Assembly: GCA_002382735.1 (NCBI GenBank)
Contig: DFZN01000072.1
Span: forward strand, 1-7,312
Source of the DNA: a bacterium UBP11_UBA4055
Lineage (GTDB): Bacteria; UBA4055
DNA length: 7,312 bases
Direction of reading: 5' to 3'
Shown here: positions 4,931 to 7,312 of the stretch, piece by piece
Layout: the number at the start of each line of letters is the position of its first letter
How positions within the stretch are numbered: the first letter of the stretch is position 1
Notes under the pieces: model-generated
Database searches by the model: none
What the model was told of the DNA's origin: nothing
The model's input: only the letters and a program-made list of their open reading frames with translations
Made by a program: the position numbers and the translations under genes

Positions 4931-6904
4931 ATGAACTATAACGACAGTCAGATACAGGCGATCGAACATTTCGAAGGGCCATGCCTCGTACTTGCGGGAG
5001 CCGGGAGCGGAAAGACCAGGGTCATCATCGGCAGGATCGAAAGGCTGGTATCGTATCACCGCATTGATCCGGAGAACATTCTGGCCGTAACTTTCACGAA
5101 CAAGGCGGCCGAAGAGATGCGCGACAGGCTCTCGAAGTCGATCAGCGCGCATAAGGACATTACATGTTCGACTTTCCACGCGCTGGGCGTCAGGCTGATC
5201 AGAGAGAATCTGGACGAACTCGGCTACACAAAGGGATTCTCGATCTACGGCTCTCCCGAGCAGCACGCGGCCATAAGGAAGGCGATGCACAATTTGAACA
5301 TCGCCGACGACATGTTCGACCCCAAGCTTATCAGCTACAAGATCTCGTATTTCAAGAACCGTTTCACCAGCCTTTCCGCCGTCACCGCCATCGACCCCGT
5401 CACGAGCGTAGCCAAGCGGATCATGCCCGAGTACGACAGGATATTAAAGGCGAACAACGCGCTCGATTTTGACGACCTGCTCCTCAAGATGCTCGAACTC
5501 TTCGCAAATAAGAAAATACTCGAAAAATATCAGGATCAGTTCAGGTTCATACTCATTGACGAGTTCCAGGACACGAACCCGGTCCAGAACAGGATAGTCT
5601 TGACGCTCGGATCAAAATACTGCAATGTTTTCGTGGTCGGAGACGATGACCAGTCCATATACGGCTTCAGGGGTGCTGATTTCAGGAACATCTTAGACTT
5701 CGAGAAACACTGGGAGAGCTGCCGGACGATAGTACTCGATGTCAACTACAGATCGACCCGGACGATACTCAAGGCCGCGTCAGCCGTGATAAACAACAAC
5801 ACCGAAAGAAAGCTCAAAGATGTCCGCACCCTGCTTGATTCACACATCCCGATCGAATATTTCACGGCGGTCAACGACAGGCACGAAGCCGATCTCATCA
5901 GCGAAAAGATCAAGGACTCGGGATCAAAATTCTCCGATTTCGCCGTCCTTCTCCGCACGAATTACCTTTCAAGAACGATAGAGGAATCATTCCGTGCCAA
6001 CAGGGTGCCTTACAAGATCGTCGGCGACTACAAATTCTACGAAAGGAAAGAGATCAGGGATATTCTGGCCTATATGAGCATCATAGTCAACCCTTCCGAC
6101 GAGGTGGCGGCCCTAAGGATCATCAACACCCCCAAAAGAGGCATAGGCGAGGATACGGTTTTTAAAATTTCGAACTACACCGAACAGAAAAAAATCACAT
6201 TTTTCAATGCGCTTCAGGATTTTAGGCATATCGACACGATCTCAAGCTCGAAACACCACAACATCGCTGAATTTCTGACACTCGTAACGGACCTTATCGA
6301 CATTTCCGGTTCGCACAACATTACCGAGACCGCGGCTAAAATAGTTGAGCGCACAGCCTATTACGATCACCTCAAAAAGGAGAACGATAAGGGCGCTGAA
6401 TCCCGGAAAGCGAATGTGGAGGAGCTGCTCACTTCCGTCAAAGAGTATGATGACCAGACAAAGAACGCAACTCTCAAAGGCTTTCTTGAGAAAGTTTCGC
6501 TTATCCAGGACGGCGACGACACAGAGCGCGGCGAACAGGTGATCGTGCTCACCGTTCACTCGTCCAAAGGACTTGAGTTCGAGAATGTGTTCATCGCCGG
6601 CTTCGAGGAGGGGATATTTCCCCACAAGCGCTCCCTCGACGAGGACCATGTGGACGAGGAGAGGCGGCTCTGCTATGTTGCCATCACGAGGGCAAAGAGG
6701 CGGCTTTTCATTTCATCCTGCAGTGCGAGGATAAAATACGGAGAGGAATCCAAGTCGAAGCCTTCGCGCTTCCTGTCCGAGATCCCGGACGAGCTGTTCC
6801 TCTACCCGCCGTCGCAGGCGTCGGCAAAAGCCGCGGACAGCGCTAAATCCAAGATCCGCGAGATGATGGAGCGCCTCAGGAACAAGTACAAAGATGAAAA
6901 ATAA
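4931..6904 (+). CDS. UvrD/Rep/PcrA-family ATP-dependent DNA helicase
   Basis: This 657-residue superfamily 1A helicase should move 3' to 5' on single-stranded DNA, acting in repair or replication restart. The motifs appear in order: Q motif NDSQIQAI (4-11), Walker A AGAGSGKT (22-29), Ia VTFTNKAAEEM (53-63), Ib CSTFHALG (79-86), II ILIDEFQDTN (207-216, Asp210-Glu211), III VVGDDDQSIYGFRGA (235-249), IV VNYRST (271-276), V VIVLTVHSSKGLEFENVF (about 537-554) and VI EERRLCYVAITRAKRR (576-591). PSRFLSEIP (611-619) closes the core. The tail of about 38 residues is short; the RNA-polymerase-binding Tudor-like domain of PcrA/UvrD is not seen. It starts 3 nt after the kinase stop, and no Shine-Dalgarno is visible, so translation is probably coupled. 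Whether it is the cell's uvrD, rep or an extra paralogue cannot be told here. Confidence 0.94.
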   Translation: MNYNDSQIQAIEHFEGPCLVLAGAGSGKTRVIIGRIERLVSYHRIDPENILAVTFTNKAAEEMRDRLSKSISAHKDITCSTFHALGVRLIRENLDELGYTKGFSIYGSPEQHAAIRKAMHNLNIADDMFDPKLISYKISYFKNRFTSLSAVTAIDPVTSVAKRIMPEYDRILKANNALDFDDLLLKMLELFANKKILEKYQDQFRFILIDEFQDTNPVQNRIVLTLGSKYCNVFVVGDDDQSIYGFRGADFRNILDFEKHWESCRTIVLDVNYRSTRTILKAASAVINNNTERKLKDVRTLLDSHIPIEYFTAVNDRHEADLISEKIKDSGSKFSDFAVLLRTNYLSRTIEESFRANRVPYKIVGDYKFYERKEIRDILAYMSIIVNPSDEVAALRIINTPKRGIGEDTVFKISNYTEQKKITFFNALQDFRHIDTISSSKHHNIAEFLTLVTDLIDISGSHNITETAAKIVERTAYYDHLKKENDKGAESRKANVEELLTSVKEYDDQTKNATLKGFLEKVSLIQDGDDTERGEQVIVLTVHSSKGLEFENVFIAGFEEGIFPHKRSLDEDHVDEERRLCYVAITRAKRRLFISSCSARIKYGEESKSKPSRFLSEIPDELFLYPPSQASAKAADSAKSKIREMMERLRNKYKDEK

Positions 6905-6919
6905 ATTTTGAGCAGGAAA

Positions 6920-7093
6920 ATGAATCGCGAACTTTTCAGAATACAGCCGTCTTTTAAAGCTGAAAAACTACAGCCTGAATACTATTAATTCATACAGTCA
7001 CTGCTTTGAGAAATTCCCTGATCATTTCATAGGAAAAGAGATCGACAATTTTACAAAAGAACAGGTCACAGAGTATTTATACCGGGAATCACA
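6920..7093 (+). pseudogene. Tyrosine recombinase/integrase, N-terminal remnant
   Basis: From 6924 an open frame without ATG reads FSEYSRLLKLKNYSLNTI, then NSYSHCFEKFPDHFIGKEID and NFTKEQVTEYLYRE. This is the pattern of the SAM-like core-binding domain at the N-terminus of phage and Xer-type tyrosine recombinases. An ATG at 6920, 2 nt after AGGA, is one base out of frame with it and gives only 22 residues. Removing one A at 6922-6924 would join them as M-I-A-N-F-S-E, so the gene probably has a frameshift right after its start. Similarity ends near 7090; the frame then runs into sequence better read as toxin on the other strand and stops at 7122-7124. The catalytic domain with the Arg/His/Tyr residues is absent, so it cannot be active. 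Confidence 0.7.
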
Positions 7094-7122
7094 GAGGTGT
7101 CAAGCAGTACGCTATGACTCAT
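7066..7122 (-). pseudogene. VapC-like PIN-domain toxin, N-terminal remnant
   Basis: On the reverse strand an ATG at 7122-7120 opens M-S-H-S-V-L-L-D-T-S-V-I, the usual first strand of PIN-domain ribonucleases with the first catalytic Asp in LLDTSVI. After Ile12 (to 7087) the similarity ends; the frame adds six unrelated residues and meets TGA at 7068-7066, so about 110 residues are lost. The ATG overlaps the last codons of the antitoxin remnant (antitoxin TAG at 7114-7112), the arrangement normal for antitoxin-toxin pairs, which is the main support for so short a match. Not functional. Confidence 0.6.
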
Positions 7123-7198
7123 AGCCGCCTCTCAATTCTTTGAGCCATTTATCTTCGTCTATACCTTTCCATGTATCCTTAGCTTTATTGATCAGCTT
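7112..7198 (-). pseudogene. VapB-like antitoxin, C-terminal remnant
   Basis: The reverse-strand frame ending at TAG 7114-7112 reads LINKAKDTWKGIDEDKW and then LKELRGGYES. A charged, Trp-containing tail ending in an L-R-G-Y-type stretch is typical of the toxin-binding C-terminus of antitoxins paired with PIN toxins, and the toxin start overlaps its stop. The DNA-binding N-terminus is missing: upstream the same frame runs into residues that look like a different protein (RhuM-like), and no start codon with a ribosome-binding site is present. The boundary near 7198 is approximate. The function call rests on context as much as on sequence. Confidence 0.5.
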
Positions 7199-7310
7199 TG
7201 AAAGGTAATTTTTGGCAATACCCACATCGCGTTTAGTTTAGTAGCCCACTGGCGGAATTTATCTGAAACAATTCAGCTATCATCGGCTGAGTCAACCAAA
7301 CAGTTTCATC
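7199..7310 (-). pseudogene. RhuM-family virulence protein, three collapsed fragments
   Basis: Three short reverse-strand blocks, each in a different frame, follow the order expected in RhuM-family proteins. Block 1, 7310-7263: DETVWLTQPMIAELFQ, the conserved N-terminal helix-turn-helix-like start. Block 2, 7260-7237: KFRQWATK, the mid-protein FRxWAT motif. Block 3, 7228-7199: DVGIAKNYLS, the later DVxIAKNYL motif. RhuM proteins are about 300-350 residues, so large internal pieces are missing between blocks. RhuM was named in a Salmonella pathogenicity island; its biochemical role is poorly known and it is frequent in mobile and defence-like islands. The recognition is from memory of family motifs. 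The gene is dead and may continue past the right edge only at its extreme N-terminus. Confidence 0.6.
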
Positions 7311-7312
7311 CT

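Noticed and set aside
5164..5472. Arg/His-rich + strand frame inside the helicase gene
   Set aside because: It is a frame-shifted reading of codons rich in G and C at the third position; the helicase motifs are intact in the main frame.
6920..6988. 22-residue + strand open frame with its own ATG as a small protein gene
   Set aside because: The adjacent frame carries a recognisable integrase domain, so this ATG is better read as the integrase start followed by a frameshift.
7263..7276. Small hairpin CTGAA-N4-TTCAG as a terminator near the right edge
   Set aside because: The 5-bp stem has no T run and falls inside the RhuM-like fragment.

Overview
This is a bacterial chromosomal window made mostly of core housekeeping genes, all on the + strand, with a short stretch of decayed accessory DNA at the right end. 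The first 4.9 kb is moderately AT-rich with AT-ended codons common; the helicase gene looks somewhat richer in GC, judged by eye. The order ispE-spoVG-tRNA-Gln(CTG)-tRNA-Gln(TTG)-rplY-pth-rpsF-rpsR-rplI fits a Gram-negative-type lineage with a long CTC/TL5-type L25. It resembles arrangements found in delta-proteobacterial-like groups and in FCB-associated candidate phyla such as Delongbacteria or Cloacimonadota. No ssb lies between rpsF and rpsR. The phylum is a guess from memory; a marker-gene tree would settle it.

Region 1 (1-2393): the 3' two thirds of ispE (isoprenoid precursor synthesis), spoVG with a TTG start, two adjacent glutamine tRNAs of different anticodon, rplY with an 18-bp tandem repeat in its tail, and pth with a GTG start and no clear ribosome-binding site. 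Gaps are short and I see no internal terminator, so this may be one transcript from which the tRNAs are cut. Region 2 (2394-3660): a promoter whose -35 hexamer lies in an inverted repeat, a hairpin leader matching the S6:S18 autoregulation motif, then rpsF-rpsR-rplI and a good intrinsic terminator.

Region 3 (3661-6904): a soluble protein with a receiver domain followed by a histidine kinase core, then 3 nt later a UvrD/Rep/PcrA-family helicase with no visible Shine-Dalgarno of its own. The two are probably co-transcribed. Region 4 (6905-7312): no intact gene. Reading both strands, I find the frameshifted and truncated N-terminus of a tyrosine recombinase (+ strand). It meets, head to head, tiny ordered remnants of a RhuM-like virulence protein, a VapB-like antitoxin C-terminus and a VapC-like PIN toxin N-terminus (- strand). 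This is the least ordinary part of the window: a shrunken relic of a mobile or toxin-antitoxin island beside a conserved operon. I see no clear undescribed functional system; the nearest candidates are the rpsF leader, the kinase-helicase pair and this relic.
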